Positions 29,401 to 37,501 are shown, counted from the stretch's first letter. The stretch is DNA of 64,000 nucleotides from Pseudomonas sp. NFR16 (GCF_900108875.1 NZ_FNYJ01000007.1:168535-232534), one strand, 5' to 3'. Numbers and translations are program-made. The notes: a model not told the origin generated them from the sequence alone.

Positions 29401-31462
29401 GCTTGACGACGTCTTCCTGCGCGACGGTTGCATTGGTAATCAGCCGCTCCAGTGCTTCGCTTACCGGGTTGATGTCCACCGTTGCTCTGAGCAGCGCATT
29501 GGCACTTTTGAGCTTGCCCTTGAGTGCGTCTGCCAACAGGTCGGCCAGTTTCTTGTCGGCGGCCAGGGCGGTTGGCTTCATCAGGCCCCGAGCATCCAAA
29601 AATGCCGACAACGTGTCGAGCCATGAACCCGATGCGGGCGACACCGCAGAACCGACTTCTTGCGCAATCTGCGTTTCGGTCAACAGGGACGCGCCGATGC
29701 GTGGAAGCGCGTCGACGAGGGTTTGCTGGATGCGCGCATCCAGTCGGTGCAAGGGGCGTTGCCCGGCACTGAGGTCATCGGGCAGCAGGGGTAGCCAACT
29801 CAGTAGCGCCTGTGCAGAAATACCTTGTTGCCGTAGCCATCTGTTCAGATTCAGCAAGCTGGCCAATACGTCGAGGATGTCGCATTCCCCTGCTTCGGTG
29901 ACTTCATCGCTCTCTGTGAAATAGACCTCGTCGCGAGTGATCTCTGGCTTACCTGCAAGTTGTACCCACGCTCTCGGATTTGATTGAGCCAGTAACGCTA
30001 TTAGGCTGGTGCCCTCGTCCATGCTCAGCCGTAACAAACGAGGCAGTCTGGTCAGACGATAAAGTGAAGAAAATACGGGCAAAGACAAACTCGGTTTTTT
30101 GAGCCCCAACGCCCGGATTATCCGTGTGAGGTGAACATTCGCTACGCGCTCTTCCAAAGCGAAAGCGCGGCAGATGATCCCGATGGGGGATTTGGTAAGG
30201 CTGTCGGTGGTTTGGGCGTCGGCGCTGATGTCAAACTCGAGACCATCCAGGGTCAGCCAACTTGCGGCGTCGGCCAGTTGTCCTGCGCCAGGGCCATCGA
30301 GCACCCGGTCCAGAAACGGTGTTTCTTCGCCCACAGCGTAGGGCGTCAACCCATTGATGAGCGCAGCGAACTGTTCGGGACTGACGTTGTACTCATCGCG
30401 CATGTAACAGAAGACGCCCAGTGCTCTGAGCGTGTTTTGGGTGAAGCGGAAATCCTGGTTCTGACCTTCCGCGCGCAAGGCTGCCATTACCAGAAGATCA
30501 ACCTGCGCGAACGGTATTTGCAGCGCTTGTTGCAGGTGAATCATTTTATGAATACGGCGCAAGCGTTCCGCACTAGCACCTTTGATTCTGAGATTAATGC
30601 CTGGGCCCTCGAAAACATCTTCCAGAGACAACGCTGGCGCAGTTCCATTGTTGATGAACACTGCACCGTAAATATGGCCAGCGAGCGGCGCAGTCTCCTG
30701 TGCTGAGGCGAACGCAGTGGATCGTTTCACGGTGGTGATGGCTTCGCTGCCGTCATCAGGAACGCCGGACGTGGCCAGCAGCTCCAGAATACCTTCCGGT
30801 CGCAAGCCGGTTTGTCTGCACAGGACGTCGACATTGATCAGTTGATCGAGGATTTTGCTTGTGTCGCCGGTCACGCCGTAGAGTGTCTGCAGATAGTCGC
30901 TGCTGGTAGTGGCTCTGTCATCGAGTAATAAGGATTGCAATGCTGGATTGAAGCCAGCTGCTTTCAGCATCACTTCCCTGAGTCCATCAGTGCGCAGATC
31001 GTCAGCAGTGAAGTTTGGATAGCTGTATTTGCTGCGTTGGAGCAGGTCGAACAGTGACGTCTTCTTCTGCTTCAACACTGACTTGATCTGTTCCAGAGGC
31101 AGATGGTACGGAAGCTGTGCGGGGTAATGCGCCTTCGCGATCTCCTCTGCCAGATCTTTGTCTTTACCTGCATGCGAGGCGGCTGTCCGCTCCATTGCAT
31201 CGATCACAAGGGTGAGAGCTGGAAGTTGATCTTCAAGGCTGCTTTGATTCAGAACCTGCTCTTCGATATCTGGACGTCGCGCGGCGAGCTTGATCTGCAG
31301 AGCGTCATCACCGATGGCCTCCAGGCTCAGCGCTTGCCGATAGAGCGCGTGAAGATAGGCCAAAGGCCCGACGTTGGATTCCAGGGCGTCAGGTGCGCAT
31401 TTGTCGGCGACTTGTTCGGGAAAGAGCCTGGCATAGGTGGCAGAGGTGAGGGTGTCGTCCAT
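23489..31462 (-). CDS. Tc-toxin complex subunit A (TcdA/TcA-like), orphan
   Basis: A 2657-residue giant protein with the layout of a Tc-toxin A subunit, the pentameric pore that binds cells and injects the TcB-TcC cocoon payload. The N-terminal VRP1-like helical region spans about residues 10-480 (SNVGPLAYLHALYRQAL). An ABC-toxin/neuraminidase-like region lies at about 1070-1330, and a variable beta-rich receptor-binding-type region at about 1400-1750. Near 2134 comes YRFRQLIPMARAAVQQL, then long pore-forming helices around 2300-2370 (ELKQAELDIQSIDLQIKET). The TcB-binding domain is at the C-terminus (YLPFEGTGAISRWQLSF, near 2592). Length fits TcdA (about 2500). Start MDDTLTS follows AAAGGAAC. 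No TcB or TcC gene is in the window and no signal peptide is seen. The 26.3-27.3 kb part is AT-rich relative to neighbours. Confidence 0.9.
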   Translation of the reverse strand: MDDTLTSATYARLFPEQVADKCAPDALESNVGPLAYLHALYRQALSLEAIGDDALQIKLAARRPDIEEQVLNQSSLEDQLPALTLVIDAMERTAASHAGKDKDLAEEIAKAHYPAQLPYHLPLEQIKSVLKQKKTSLFDLLQRSKYSYPNFTADDLRTDGLREVMLKAAGFNPALQSLLLDDRATTSSDYLQTLYGVTGDTSKILDQLINVDVLCRQTGLRPEGILELLATSGVPDDGSEAITTVKRSTAFASAQETAPLAGHIYGAVFINNGTAPALSLEDVFEGPGINLRIKGASAERLRRIHKMIHLQQALQIPFAQVDLLVMAALRAEGQNQDFRFTQNTLRALGVFCYMRDEYNVSPEQFAALINGLTPYAVGEETPFLDRVLDGPGAGQLADAASWLTLDGLEFDISADAQTTDSLTKSPIGIICRAFALEERVANVHLTRIIRALGLKKPSLSLPVFSSLYRLTRLPRLLRLSMDEGTSLIALLAQSNPRAWVQLAGKPEITRDEVYFTESDEVTEAGECDILDVLASLLNLNRWLRQQGISAQALLSWLPLLPDDLSAGQRPLHRLDARIQQTLVDALPRIGASLLTETQIAQEVGSAVSPASGSWLDTLSAFLDARGLMKPTALAADKKLADLLADALKGKLKSANALLRATVDINPVSEALERLITNATVAQEDVVKHILSQALGKDEDGRALTPEHALALLRWVEESRYTLLADVLTAQNNASSTAATLEGLNLELWDKLARHAQVIKYFQLSPAGLTALLDHPDWFELAGDTDSQGQSPSHPPALTLELCYQVGCYREWINKCQNAGFAEDDALDYFAKLPSSDQADAPLQAARRLGKLIGWPESEVAMALPYVEMKGAGSTKTFDDFLGQLTSSEMYWYRYCEEKYTLKGLGALLERYLKGLRANAKDPKVEQIYDKFVQFLKENPGTLKVRKDQYLPTTRPTAWARIAAIKPVQSRSQVTLEIYAPDESIAETESTYVRCVPGTIGDIDFILQQQSLCEKTGLSCRSLSDLSLLDSESSFNDMKSSAQILIGACSDEELAAIQPALREHWRDALAAYLLGYWAVSSPSLKRFISNEDDLSSYFLTDVWVSSAVNTNVVMQATASLQHYLHRLFARLDPAYLTNIIDQDTADFWRQYLSEYGTWKVWRTQLNHPENLIYYANRPHKSSAFQSLEVELNQGKLDPELLQTAITGYLTKFEQTSNLQIISGYLDGIDPKNDTYHFIGKTNASPPEYYWRSVEMALRDDKARLSPLAWSEWEKISVTPTGQIVQSTFKDSDTTHRCDAIRPVMIEGRSYVFWVERGTVGLPSADDKNQTPTKFKKISVQYIYKQSDGFWSPPNELLCLDGTKDGQRLPDAGNPYLKDDTYVPGLIALVDAEGERAEDPWLRVMLYNCDCTNKAGTAEPPKSGVFNKDYFIESRDLLLIDKKEMTEDIAKVFSEKVYNAFSDIRNIQHPDSVNNRLFKPRDTELGVMRYELESYKHDSISSPNFDTTLRAELEQHLKTISLNEVSRHGFASFVEKYPLTSQLPFWVFDTIVNETVLWSSDGKKLTNNDFNKPSSSYKSPELVAPGRFNNPNAPGIFNNPKVPENTLYFPKKKWSATLSAIYLRDNVIRITAHYPQQIIDRSISPLFTFNTKNSDLSPTYNQHEIFIKVDHGAPTPKSSLPFSTYLTTSDNTITGATYSLTTDKGDIVKNWIPQLTFATLKSQTYSVFLENPDYLFEDSFRIKLSYAPDKESVPIPIVLNPAACKKTDLRLYAKRPNETSFRRLTEQSVLADGQAVVSQEFTCTVSGEYMFALCEAGDPMHNVFATFDYRGLDAWNIAIKRNDQQAQYLDLSSVAEQSPTVPSNVIRLNTLFGKQLVARATRSVERALEWEAQCIKEPTIDENIPTPKVDFHGANGGYFRELFLHLPNLVATRLSEQQQFDEAERWYTQYLFDPYRTQEDEQERPPFWNTRPLAEVGTGTSELRKTVDPTTRAFVLSRYNRQAVFLSMVENWQRQGDHFYRQLTPSTLNHAWLCYQKALKLIGPLPERASVSRWVPMPLKSVNHSLFRAPINARVTTARKTLEHRLFNLRHGLTLDGKILPVMDWRTEGADLFGFGQRGIGQLISTYNSDRAQIPGYRFRQLIPMARAAVQQLQDMGRHYMKLMEDEFNTTLSVLLKQQEIRISDFTMRLQQESINSVKAKKNTLLLGRQAAVFRRDYYTNLIDVGRSPMEEAATGLIWSAATTKLLSIPFETAASIVKGLTPTIIGLAFGNNKPESPMAKTAVALQLASASSKLFSEQLLMESGYERRANGWKFELKQAELDIQSIDLQIKETNIELNAATITLDTARAERQNLEQAHVAMTTGFTIIPTYNWLVARQELLYGPAYDAVLSLCLTTEAAWRYEIGDYKRPAFIKTGAWVDSYKGMLAGESLLVNLQEMENAHIQCNERRLCIKKTIDVRRGQSDDQWLEQLKTLSNNPLVFGFTSLDFDNNYPGHYLRQIRHVSVSFVMASEAGTTLENVSAILTQTDSTILTEPTDAGADYLYKPGTKAPDSIKQNLRAQQQIALSSTQADDGLGFDKADWVYELMFHDGRYLPFEGTGAISRWQLSFTDADFLKKLTSDDGKTSLLKNIQIQLVYTARDGGKDFTNTVKTLMKAEK

Positions 31463-31700
31463 GATTGAGCAGTTCCTTTTTACGCTGGATGAAGTTACGG
31501 GATACGCATTCAATAATCAGTGTAGGAACAAGTGCGAGGTCTGATCGAAAGTGTCAATAAAGTGTTTAGGGATGAAATAACAGATATATCAATGGCTTGA
31601 AGTTCGTTATTGCCAGTCGCGATAACATTGATCGCCAATCGGTTTAAACGACTGCCCGTTCATTCGCTTCCCGTTATTCCGTTCGAATCTGTATAGCCTC
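31463..31700. other. AT-rich upstream region of the TcA-like gene
   Basis: About 240 bp without a coding region. It is less GC-rich than its surroundings and must contain the toxin gene promoter on the minus strand. I see no convincing -10/-35 pair or palindromic operator. Confidence 0.4.
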
Positions 31701-31707
31701 GGCAAAT

Positions 31708-31749
31708 AACAAAAAGCCCCTGACGACTCACATCGTCAGGGGCTTTTGT
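31708..31749 (-). terminator. Terminator after metK
   Basis: The strong stem AAAAGCCCCTGACGA / TCGTCAGGGGCTTTT has a CTCACA loop and A/T runs on both sides. It lies about 40 bases past the metK stop. Confidence 0.9.
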
Positions 31750-31788
31750 GTTGCCGGGTGCCGCTAAGCGCAATGCACCCGATGGGTA

Positions 31789-32979
31789 TTACAGACCGGC
31801 TGCAGCGCGCAGGGCGTCGGCGCGGTCGGTTTTTTCCCAGGTGAACGTGGTGAAGGTGTCGTCGCCCACGGTCTTGGTTTGCGGTGTGCGGCCGAAGTGG
31901 CCGTAGGCTGCGGTTTCCTGGTACATCGGGTGCAGCAGGTCGAGCATGGTGGTGATCGCGTATGGACGCAGGTCGAAGTGCTCGCGGACCAGTTTGATGA
32001 TCTTGTCATCGCTGATCTTGCCGGTGCCGAAGGTGTTCAGCGAGATCGAAGTCGGTTGAGCGACGCCGATGGCGTAGGACACCTGGATCTCGCAACGCTC
32101 GGCCAGGCCCGCGGCGACGATGTTCTTGGCGACATAACGACCGGCGTAGGCGGCCGAACGGTCAACCTTCGATGGGTCTTTACCGGAGAATGCGCCACCG
32201 CCGTGACGGGCCATGCCGCCGTAGCTGTCGACGATGATCTTGCGACCGGTCAGGCCGCAGTCGCCGACCGGGCCGCCGATGATGAACTGGCCAGTCGGGT
32301 TGATGTGGAACTGAGTGTCTTTGTGCAGCAGTTCAGCGGGCAGCACGTGCTTGACGATCAGCTCCATCACGCCTTCACGCAGGTCGGTGTAGGACACTTC
32401 AGGATTGTGCTGGGTCGACAGCACCACCGCGTCGATGCCGACGACGATGCCGTTCTCGTAACGGCAGGTCACCTGGGATTTTGCGTCTGGACGCAGCCAA
32501 GGCAGCAGGCCCGATTTGCGGGCTTCGGCCTGACGGTGTACCAGTTGGTGCGAGAACGCGATAGGCGCTGGCATCAGGGCAGCGGTTTCGTTGCTGGCGT
32601 AGCCGAACATCAGGCCTTGGTCGCCGGCGCCCTGATCTTCAGGCTTGGCACGGTCGACGCCCTGGTTGATGTCAGGAGACTGCTTGCCGATGATGTTCAT
32701 CACGCCGCAAGTGGCGCCGTCGAAACCGACGTCGGAGCTGGTGTAGCCGATGTCGCTGATCACGTCACGAACGATCTGCTCCAGGTCGACCCACGCGCTG
32801 GTGGTCACTTCGCCAGCAACGATGGCAACACCGGTTTTGACCAGGGTCTCAACGGCAACGCGAGCGTGCTTGTCCTGAGCAATGATGGCGTCCAGCACCG
32901 CATCGGAGATCTGGTCGGCGATTTTGTCCGGATGCCCTTCGGACACGGACTCGGAGGTGAAAAGGGAGTATTCGCTCAT
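31789..32979 (-). CDS. metK: S-adenosylmethionine synthetase
   Basis: A 396-residue cytosolic enzyme that makes SAM from methionine and ATP. The motifs GHPDKIADQISDAVLD at the N-terminus, the hexapeptide-like GAGDQGLMFGYA and the phosphate-binding GGGAFSGKDPSKVDRSAAY are complete. It starts only 20 bases after the stop of the ArsR-methyltransferase gene with no room for a promoter, so the two form an operon driven from the upstream palindromic operator. Confidence 0.98.
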   Translation of the reverse strand: MSEYSLFTSESVSEGHPDKIADQISDAVLDAIIAQDKHARVAVETLVKTGVAIVAGEVTTSAWVDLEQIVRDVISDIGYTSSDVGFDGATCGVMNIIGKQSPDINQGVDRAKPEDQGAGDQGLMFGYASNETAALMPAPIAFSHQLVHRQAEARKSGLLPWLRPDAKSQVTCRYENGIVVGIDAVVLSTQHNPEVSYTDLREGVMELIVKHVLPAELLHKDTQFHINPTGQFIIGGPVGDCGLTGRKIIVDSYGGMARHGGGAFSGKDPSKVDRSAAYAGRYVAKNIVAAGLAERCEIQVSYAIGVAQPTSISLNTFGTGKISDDKIIKLVREHFDLRPYAITTMLDLLHPMYQETAAYGHFGRTPQTKTVGDDTFTTFTWEKTDRADALRAAAGL

Positions 32980-32999
32980 CTCGACGGTTTTCCTGAGTA

Positions 33000-33995
33000 T
33001 TACCGATGGTGAGTGTCGCCAGCCGGTCGCTGAAAATGGCGAACCTGGATCTGGAAACCATTACGTAAGCCTACATAGAGGCTTTCCCCGGGGACCAGCC
33101 CCGCAGCGATGGCCCAACGGGCCAGATCTTCCTGTTCGAAACCCAACCAGAGATCGCCACAGGCCTCCTTGGCCCAGCTCTGGTCATGGCTGCACAACTC
33201 TGTCACGAGCAGACTACCGCCCGGTTGCAACAGGTTGGCCAGTTGTTTGAGCGCTTCAGCCGGTGCGGCAAAGTGGTGAAGCACCATATTCAAGACGACA
33301 CAGTCGCCCTGAACGTTAGCGTCGGCCAATGCATCGGCCAGTTTCAGCTCGACATTGCCGAGCGCCTTTTGCTCACAGATCCCGCGGGCCAGTTCGAGCA
33401 TGGCCGGGCTGTTGTCGAGGCCGGTGACATGGTCGAAGCGCTGCGCCAGATCAGGCAGAAAGCCGCCATCACCAGGACCCACTTCCACGGCTGTGGCACC
33501 GGCAGGAAAGCTGAGTTTGTCCAGCAGCGACAGCAGGCTGTCGCGGTACTGCGGCAGTCCTGCGATCAGGTCCTGCTGTGCGCGAAATTTCTCTGCGGTG
33601 CGTGCGAAAAAGTCCTGACTGGCATTGGCGCGTTGACGATGCACGAGGCCGATCCGGCCCTGTACGTCGTCAGGCAGCGTCAGGCCGTCGACTTCCTCCA
33701 GCAGCGCTGCGTGCAGCTTGCCGCCGGTCTGGGCCGTATGAGGCAGGGCGCGTCGGTAGAAGATCGCGTTGCCTTCGCGCCGCGTGGCCACCAGATCCGC
33801 CTGAGCAAGGACTTTAAGGTGATGGCTCATGCCCGACTGACCGATCGCGAATATCTGCGCAAGCTCCAGCACGCCGAACGAGTCGTTGGACAGCGCGCGC
33901 AGCACATTCAGACGCAGCGGATCGCCGCCGGCCTTGCACAGGGCAGCCAGCTCGTCGCTTTGGTCATGGCTAATGGCGGGCACGCGTAAATTCAT
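33000..33995 (-). CDS. ArsR-family regulator fused to a methyltransferase-like domain (SahR-like)
   Basis: A 331-residue two-domain protein. The N-terminal winged helix is of ArsR/SmtB type (about residues 12-100, LNVLRALSNDSFGVLELAQIF ... GQSGMSHHLKVLAQADLV) without the usual metal-binding cysteine cluster. The C-terminal domain has a class I SAM-methyltransferase fold (VEVGPGDGGFLPDLAQRF, LDNSPAMLELARGI). SahR regulators of the methyl cycle in Proteobacteria are ArsR-family proteins and sense SAH, and a bound SAM/SAH domain would fit that. Co-operonic metK and the palindrome at 34035-34062 support autoregulation and control of SAM synthesis. It could instead be an active methyltransferase. 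Confidence 0.85.
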   Translation of the reverse strand: MNLRVPAISHDQSDELAALCKAGGDPLRLNVLRALSNDSFGVLELAQIFAIGQSGMSHHLKVLAQADLVATRREGNAIFYRRALPHTAQTGGKLHAALLEEVDGLTLPDDVQGRIGLVHRQRANASQDFFARTAEKFRAQQDLIAGLPQYRDSLLSLLDKLSFPAGATAVEVGPGDGGFLPDLAQRFDHVTGLDNSPAMLELARGICEQKALGNVELKLADALADANVQGDCVVLNMVLHHFAAPAEALKQLANLLQPGGSLLVTELCSHDQSWAKEACGDLWLGFEQEDLARWAIAAGLVPGESLYVGLRNGFQIQVRHFQRPAGDTHHR

Positions 33996-34034
33996 AAGGC
34001 AGGCAGTCTAGTTATCGGTCGGGCTGGCTGCAAT

Positions 34035-34062
34035 ACCAATATCAAAAAGTTTTGATATTGGT
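34035..34062. promoter_or_regulatory. 28-bp palindromic operator between the SahR-like gene and tkt
   Basis: Arms ACCAATATCAAAA and TTTTGATATTGGT are perfect over 13 bp with two central bases. It begins 40 bp before the start of the minus-strand regulator gene and 190 bp before tkt. ArsR-family proteins bind such AT-rich dyads, so this is the likely autoregulatory site of the SahR-like protein and may also affect tkt. Confidence 0.75.
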
Positions 34063-34252
34063 CGATGGGTGGCGGCAGTGCGCCACCTTGCCGGTGTTTG
34101 CGCAGGAAACAGGGCAGTCATGGGACACGAAAACGGCCACAACGCAGGAAAATCGCGCATCAGACTGCATCTGTCATTGCCCCCGGACAGTGCCTGAGGG
34201 AAAATGGCCGCCTTTTTCAGATCCCACTTCTTTCTGCCCCAGGAGATCAGCG

Positions 34253-36250
34253 ATGCCTAGCCGTCGTGAGCGTGCCAATGCCATTCGTGCCCTCAGCATG
34301 GATGCCGTGCAAAAGGCCAACAGCGGCCACCCAGGAGCCCCGATGGGCATGGCGGATATCGCTGAAGTCCTGTGGCGCGATTATCTGAAGCACAACCCGA
34401 GCAACCCGCTGTTCGCCGACCGTGACCGTTTCATCCTGTCCAACGGCCACGGCTCGATGCTGATCTACTCGCTGCTGCACCTGACCGGCTACGACCTGTC
34501 GATTGACGACCTGAAAAACTTCCGTCAACTGCACAGCCGCACGCCGGGTCACCCTGAATACGGCTATACGCCGGGCGTTGAAACCACCACCGGCCCGCTG
34601 GGTCAGGGTTTCGCCAACGCTGTCGGTTTTGCTGTCGCCGAGAAAACCCTGGCTGCACAGTTCAACCGCCCAGGCCACGATATCGTCGATCACCACACCT
34701 ACGTGTTCATGGGTGATGGCTGCATGATGGAAGGCATCTCCCACGAAGTCGCTTCGCTGGCGGGCACGCTGCGTCTGAACAAGCTGATCGCGTTCTACGA
34801 CGACAACGGCATCTCCATCGACGGTGAAGTCGAAGGCTGGTTCACCGATGACACCCCCAAGCGTTTCGAATCCTACGGCTGGCTGGTGATCCGCAATGTG
34901 GACGGCCATGACGCCGACGAGATCAAAACCGCCATCGACACCGCTCGCAAAAGCGACAAGCCGACGCTGATCTGCTGCAAGACCACCATCGGTTTCGGTT
35001 CGCCGAACAAACAGGGCAAGGAAGAGTGCCACGGCGCTCCGCTGGGCAACGACGAAATCGCCCTGACCCGTGCCGCACTGAAGTGGACGCACGGTCCTTT
35101 CGAAATCCCGGACGACATCTACAAAGAGTGGAACGCCAGGGAGAAGGGTCTGGCCGCCGAAGCCGAGTGGGACCAGCGTTTCGCGGCTTACTCTGCGCAA
35201 TTCCCGGAGCTGGCCAACGAGCTGATTCGTCGCATGAGTGGCGAATTGCCGGCTGACTTCGCTGAAAAGTCTGCCGCCTACGTGGCTGAAGTCAACGCCA
35301 AGGGCGAAACCATCGCCAGCCGCAAGGCGAGCCAGAATGCCCTGAGCAATTTCGGCCCGCTGTTGCCGGAATTCCTGGGCGGTTCGGCTGACCTGGCCGG
35401 CTCCAACCTGACTATCTGGAAAGGTTGCAAGAGCATCACCGGCGAAGAAGCCGACGGTAACTACCTGCACTACGGCGTGCGTGAGTTCGGCATGGGCGCG
35501 ATCATGAACGGCATCGCCCTGCACGGCGGTTTCGTGCCGTACGGCGCGACCTTCCTGATCTTCATGGAATACGCGCGCAACGCCGTGCGCATGTCCTCGC
35601 TGATGAAGAAGCGCGTCATTTATGTGTTCACCCACGACTCCATCGGTCTGGGTGAAGACGGCCCGACTCACCAGCCGATCGAGCAACTGACCAGCCTGCG
35701 TTCCACCCCGAATCTGGACACCTGGCGTCCAGCCGATGCCGTTGAGTCGGCAGTGGCCTGGAAGCATGCAATCGAGCGTGACGACGGTCCTTCGGCGCTG
35801 ATCTTCTCTCGCCAGAACCTGCAGCATCAGTCTCGCGACGCACTGCAACTGGAGAACATCAACCGTGGTGGCTACGTACTGCGCGACTGCAACGGCGAGC
35901 CGGACCTGATTCTGATCGCGACCGGCTCCGAAGTCGGTCTGGCGGTGCAGGCATTCGACAAATTGACTGCCGAAGGCAAGAACGTGCGCGTGGTGTCCAT
36001 GCCATGCACCAGCGTGTTCGAAGCTCAGGATGCGCTGTACAAGCAGTCGGTGCTGCCGCTGGAAGTCAGCGCGCGCATCGCTATCGAAGCCGCCCATGCT
36101 GACTACTGGTACAAGTATGTCGGTCTGGAAGGCCGCGTCATCGGCATGACCACGTTCGGCGAGTCGGCGCCCGCCAACCTGCTGTTCGAAGAGTTTGGTT
36201 TCACGCTGGAGAACATCATCTCCACGGCCGAAGAGCTGCTGGAAGACTAA
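34253..36250 (+). CDS. tkt: Transketolase
   Basis: A 665-residue thiamine-diphosphate enzyme that moves two-carbon ketol units between pentose phosphates and glycolytic sugars. Seen: SMDAVQKANSGHPGAPMGMADI at the N-terminus (beyond 20 residues this continues as the family expects), the ThDP motif GDGCMMEGISHEVASLAG ... N, the central FGPLLPEFLGGSADLAGSN, and the pyrimidine-domain DSIGLGEDGPTHQPIEQL. The start MPSRRERANAI follows AGGAG at 34241-34245; an upstream in-frame ATG at 34052 is rejected as it runs through the operator region. First gene of the tkt-epd-pgk-fba carbon block. Confidence 0.97.
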   Translation: MPSRRERANAIRALSMDAVQKANSGHPGAPMGMADIAEVLWRDYLKHNPSNPLFADRDRFILSNGHGSMLIYSLLHLTGYDLSIDDLKNFRQLHSRTPGHPEYGYTPGVETTTGPLGQGFANAVGFAVAEKTLAAQFNRPGHDIVDHHTYVFMGDGCMMEGISHEVASLAGTLRLNKLIAFYDDNGISIDGEVEGWFTDDTPKRFESYGWLVIRNVDGHDADEIKTAIDTARKSDKPTLICCKTTIGFGSPNKQGKEECHGAPLGNDEIALTRAALKWTHGPFEIPDDIYKEWNAREKGLAAEAEWDQRFAAYSAQFPELANELIRRMSGELPADFAEKSAAYVAEVNAKGETIASRKASQNALSNFGPLLPEFLGGSADLAGSNLTIWKGCKSITGEEADGNYLHYGVREFGMGAIMNGIALHGGFVPYGATFLIFMEYARNAVRMSSLMKKRVIYVFTHDSIGLGEDGPTHQPIEQLTSLRSTPNLDTWRPADAVESAVAWKHAIERDDGPSALIFSRQNLQHQSRDALQLENINRGGYVLRDCNGEPDLILIATGSEVGLAVQAFDKLTAEGKNVRVVSMPCTSVFEAQDALYKQSVLPLEVSARIAIEAAHADYWYKYVGLEGRVIGMTTFGESAPANLLFEEFGFTLENIISTAEELLED

Positions 36251-36264
36251 GTAGCCTGCGCGCT

Positions 36265-36412
36265 CTCTGTAGGAGCGTGGCTTGTCCCGCGATCTGCCAC
36301 GGAGTGGCAGCTACCTCATGCGACCCGGTTGTACCTGATACACCGTATTCGCCGGGTTGCTGCCGATTCCCGGCAGATCGCGGGACAAGCCTCGCTCCTA
36401 CAGGTTCTTTGT
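36265..36412. repeat. Inverted REP pair between tkt and epd
   Basis: GTAGGAGCGTGGCTTGTCCC GCGATCTGCC at 36270-36299 is matched by the inverted copy CGGCAGATCGCGGGACAAGCC at 36371-36405. The pair could form a long hairpin in the tkt-epd transcript. A sister pair lies at 42488-42622. Confidence 0.7.
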
Positions 36413-36435
36413 GTCATTCAAAACCGAGAACCCCC

Positions 36436-37485
36436 ATGCCTCAGCCACGCCCCTACAAAGTCGCCCTCAATGGTTATGGCCGTATCGGCCGCTGCGTGCT
36501 GCGCGCGTTGTGCGAACGAGGTGCAAAGGCTGGCTTCGAAGTGGTGGCGATCAACGACCTGGCCGACATGGCCAGCCTCGAATACCTGACGCGCTTTGAC
36601 TCGACACACGGCCGGTTTCCCGGAGACGTGCGGGTCGAAGGCGATTTTCTGCACATCAACGATCACGTCATCAAAGTATTCCGCAGCGCGACGCCGGAAG
36701 GCATCGACTGGGGTTCGCTTGACGTCGATCTGGTGCTCGAGTGCTCCGGCGTCTATCACACGCGTGCCGACGGCGAACGATTCCTGTCCGCCCGAGCGCC
36801 TCGCGTGCTGTTTTCTCAGCCGATGGCGAGCGAGGCCGACGTCGACGCCACGATTGTCTTCGGCATCAACCAGCAGAAGCTGACCGGCGACGAATTGCTG
36901 GTGTCGGCTGCGTCCTGCACCACCAACTGCAGCGTGCCGTTGCTGGATTTGCTGGATCGCGAGCTGGGGCTTGAATACGTCACGATCACCACGATCCATT
37001 CGGCGATGAACGACCAGCCTGTGATTGACGCCTATCATCACGAGGATCTGCGCCGCACCCGCTCGGCTTTCCAGTCGATCATTCCGGTGTCCACTGGTCT
37101 GGCGCGAGGCATCGAGCGCCTGCTTCCGGAACTTGCGGGCCGAATTCAGGCCAAAGCAGTTCGTGTGCCGACGGTGAATGTCTCGTGCCTGGACATCACG
37201 CTGCAGGTCGCGCGTGATACCAGCGTGGTGGAAATCAACCGCATCCTGCGCCAGGCCGCGACCAGCGGCCCGCTCAAGGGATTGTTGGCTTACACCGAGC
37301 TGCCGCACGCCAGCTGTGATTTCAACCATGACCCTCATTCGGCCATCATCGATGCCAGCCAGACCCGGGTTTCCGGCCCTCGACTGGTGAACGTTCTGGC
37401 CTGGTTCGACAACGAATGGGGTTTTGCCAATCGAATGCTGGATGTCGCCGATCACTATCTGCAAAGCATCCATAAACAACAGTAA
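36436..37485 (+). CDS. epd: D-erythrose-4-phosphate dehydrogenase
   Basis: A 349-residue GAPDH-family enzyme that oxidises erythrose 4-phosphate to 4-phosphoerythronate for pyridoxal phosphate synthesis. The NAD motif VALNGYGRIGRCVLRAL and the catalytic cysteine in VSAASCTTNCSVPLLD are intact, and WFDNEWGFANRMLD is near the end. Placement between tkt and pgk is the known Epd context. The substrate distinction from GAPDH rests on this context and on overall similarity to Epd. Start MPQPRPYKVALNG at 36436 is chosen over the longer frame at 36277, which would translate a REP element. Confidence 0.92.
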   Translation: MPQPRPYKVALNGYGRIGRCVLRALCERGAKAGFEVVAINDLADMASLEYLTRFDSTHGRFPGDVRVEGDFLHINDHVIKVFRSATPEGIDWGSLDVDLVLECSGVYHTRADGERFLSARAPRVLFSQPMASEADVDATIVFGINQQKLTGDELLVSAASCTTNCSVPLLDLLDRELGLEYVTITTIHSAMNDQPVIDAYHHEDLRRTRSAFQSIIPVSTGLARGIERLLPELAGRIQAKAVRVPTVNVSCLDITLQVARDTSVVEINRILRQAATSGPLKGLLAYTELPHASCDFNHDPHSAIIDASQTRVSGPRLVNVLAWFDNEWGFANRMLDVADHYLQSIHKQQ

Positions 37486-37501
37486 AAACAGGGAACGCCT
37501 C

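Noticed and set aside
34247..36097. 616-residue open frame antisense to tkt
   Set aside because: Codon-position shadow of a highly conserved GC-rich gene; no ribosome site, no recognisable domain.
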